Assembly: GCF_000428065.1 (NCBI RefSeq)
Contig: NZ_ATZF01000004.1
Coordinates: 44,668-108,667, forward strand
Origin: Shimazuella kribbensis DSM 45090
GTDB lineage: Bacteria; Bacillota; Bacilli; Thermoactinomycetales; Thermoactinomycetaceae
Direction of reading: 5' to 3'
DNA length: 64,000 nucleotides
The notes beneath the pieces were generated by a model. The model had not been told where the DNA came from, did no database searches, and saw nothing but the letters and a program-made list of their open reading frames with translations. The position numbers and the translations under genes were made by a program. Positions 63,283 through 64,000 of the stretch are shown here, piece after piece; positions within the stretch are counted from its first letter, which is position 1, and each line of letters begins with the position of its first letter.

Positions 63283-63939
63283 CTAGTCACATAAATCTTC
63301 TAATTTTTTTCTATGTATTATTTTTATTTGTCCACGACCTGTTTCTATCCAACCTGCCTTACGAAAACGTTGTAAGGTTCTACTTGCCACTTCTCTAGCA
63401 GTATGGATTTCCAATGCAAGTTCTTGATGGGTAAGAGTGACAAGCGGGTGTTGCTCTGTACTTCTATTTAATAATAATTTGGCAATGCGCTCTTCAACCG
63501 GCTCTTCATGTCGATGGTGTAAGTGTTCACTCATACGAAGCATGCCTGTAAATAGTCCGCCAAAAACGGTTTGACGTATGGGAGGATGATGCAGCAGCCA
63601 AGTAAGAAAACTGCTTTTTTGTACATATAAAACGACTACATCACTGATCGATAAAATAGAGCCCGGATAATCCCTGCTACTTAATCCGCTTAACGTTAAA
63701 AATCCGCAAACTTCTCCCGCAGATAATGTATTGCATGCCAATTCTTCTCCATTTTCTTTTATTAATGTAATTTGGGCTGTTCCACTTAGTAGAAACATGC
63801 TATAGACTTCAGCATCTTTTTGTTCAAAAAAGCAGGTTCTAGCTGGATATTTTCGGATGTTTGGTTTGGCCATTTCCCATTCTTGTGCACTCAAACAACG
63901 GAAGCTTGGGAAAACGTTAAGTAGATCGGTATGTTTCAT
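63283..63939 (-). CDS. Crp/Fnr-family transcriptional regulator
   Basis: A 218-residue regulator with an N-terminal cyclic-nucleotide-binding-like barrel (TCFFEQKDAEVYSMFLLSG, AGEVCGFLTLSGLSSRDYPG), a dimerisation helix and a C-terminal Crp-type winged helix (LTHQELALEIHTAREVASRT). The N-terminal part has a few cysteines (RCLS, TCFF) but not the FNR four-Cys cluster. AAGGGGGTC precedes ATG 63939. It may control the peroxiredoxin-like gene 58 bases downstream (inference). Confidence 0.9.
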   Translation of the reverse strand: MKHTDLLNVFPSFRCLSAQEWEMAKPNIRKYPARTCFFEQKDAEVYSMFLLSGTAQITLIKENGEELACNTLSAGEVCGFLTLSGLSSRDYPGSILSISDVVVLYVQKSSFLTWLLHHPPIRQTVFGGLFTGMLRMSEHLHHRHEEPVEERIAKLLLNRSTEQHPLVTLTHQELALEIHTAREVASRTLQRFRKAGWIETGRGQIKIIHRKKLEDLCD

Positions 63940-64000
63940 AATAGCAAGACCCCCTTATTCTGTTGTCATTTTACTATAGAAGAGAGAATGGGTTTTCAGT

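Overview
The window is a chromosomal segment of a low-GC, endospore-forming Bacillota (Bacillales). The evidence is the gene order prfA-prmC ... spoIIR ... ywlC-type tsaC - mntP - ywlE - rpiB - ywlG - glyA ... upp - atp operon, which is the Bacillus subtilis order with insertions, and the sporulation gene spoIIR. An 11-gene nuo operon lies downstream of atp, which points to the Thermoactinomycetaceae / Paenibacillaceae side of the order. Actinomycete-flavoured genes (DUF5819/HTTM, an M23 peptidase with an actinomycete-like SH3 tail) make a Thermoactinomycetaceae-like host my best guess; this is inference, not proof.

Layout. 1-3.2 kb: an edge-truncated GC-rich gene, a tiny basic-peptide/structured-RNA locus, a DUF5819-HTTM-DCC module and a 56-bp tandem repeat. 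3.2-10.9 kb: a CPBP protease, prfA-prmC, an SRPBCC protein, a large UvrA-like ABC ATPase and a DoxX protein behind an operator-like promoter. 10.9-17.6 kb: an RND efflux pump and an OmpR-type two-component system, now separated by an IS605-family tnpB element. 17.8-29.2 kb: sodC-like lipoprotein, spoIIR, a GC-rich repeat gene, acetyltransferases, the tsaC-mntP-ywlE-rpiB-ywlG series, a non-coding derivative of the tnpB element, a glycosyltransferase and glyA. 29-34 kb: accessory small genes, then upp. 34.2-41.8 kb: a complete ATP synthase operon (atpZ-like, atpI, B, E, F, H, A, G, D, C). 41.8-46.1 kb: YciI, a PadR/DUF1700/DUF4097 envelope-stress module, a slippage-inactivated small gene and an M23 peptidase gene with an internal stop. 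46.4-47.6 kb: a GC-rich gene for a CxC-repeat/coiled-coil protein. 48.3-57.9 kb: nuoABCDHIJKLMN without nuoEFG. 57.9-64 kb: a Vat-type acetyltransferase, paralogous small secreted proteins, more GC-rich islands, a peroxiredoxin-like protein and a Crp/Fnr regulator.

How it works together. The housekeeping core covers translation termination (prfA/prmC), tRNA modification (tsaC), one-carbon and pyrimidine salvage (glyA, upp) and respiration (nuo feeding proton motive force to atp). Between core genes sit accessory islands. The most striking pattern is a set of short, visibly GC-rich loci (1-235, 542-717, 19141-19572, 44891-45180, 46384-47585, 60811-61500, 62197-62640) in an AT-rich background. 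Several consist of one orphan gene or gene remnant followed by a long, nearly perfect short-loop palindrome. They look like repeated acquisitions of the same kind of cassette. Decay is also visible: a degraded acetyltransferase copy, a frameshifted small gene, a dead copy of a small membrane protein and a peptidase gene with an in-frame stop.
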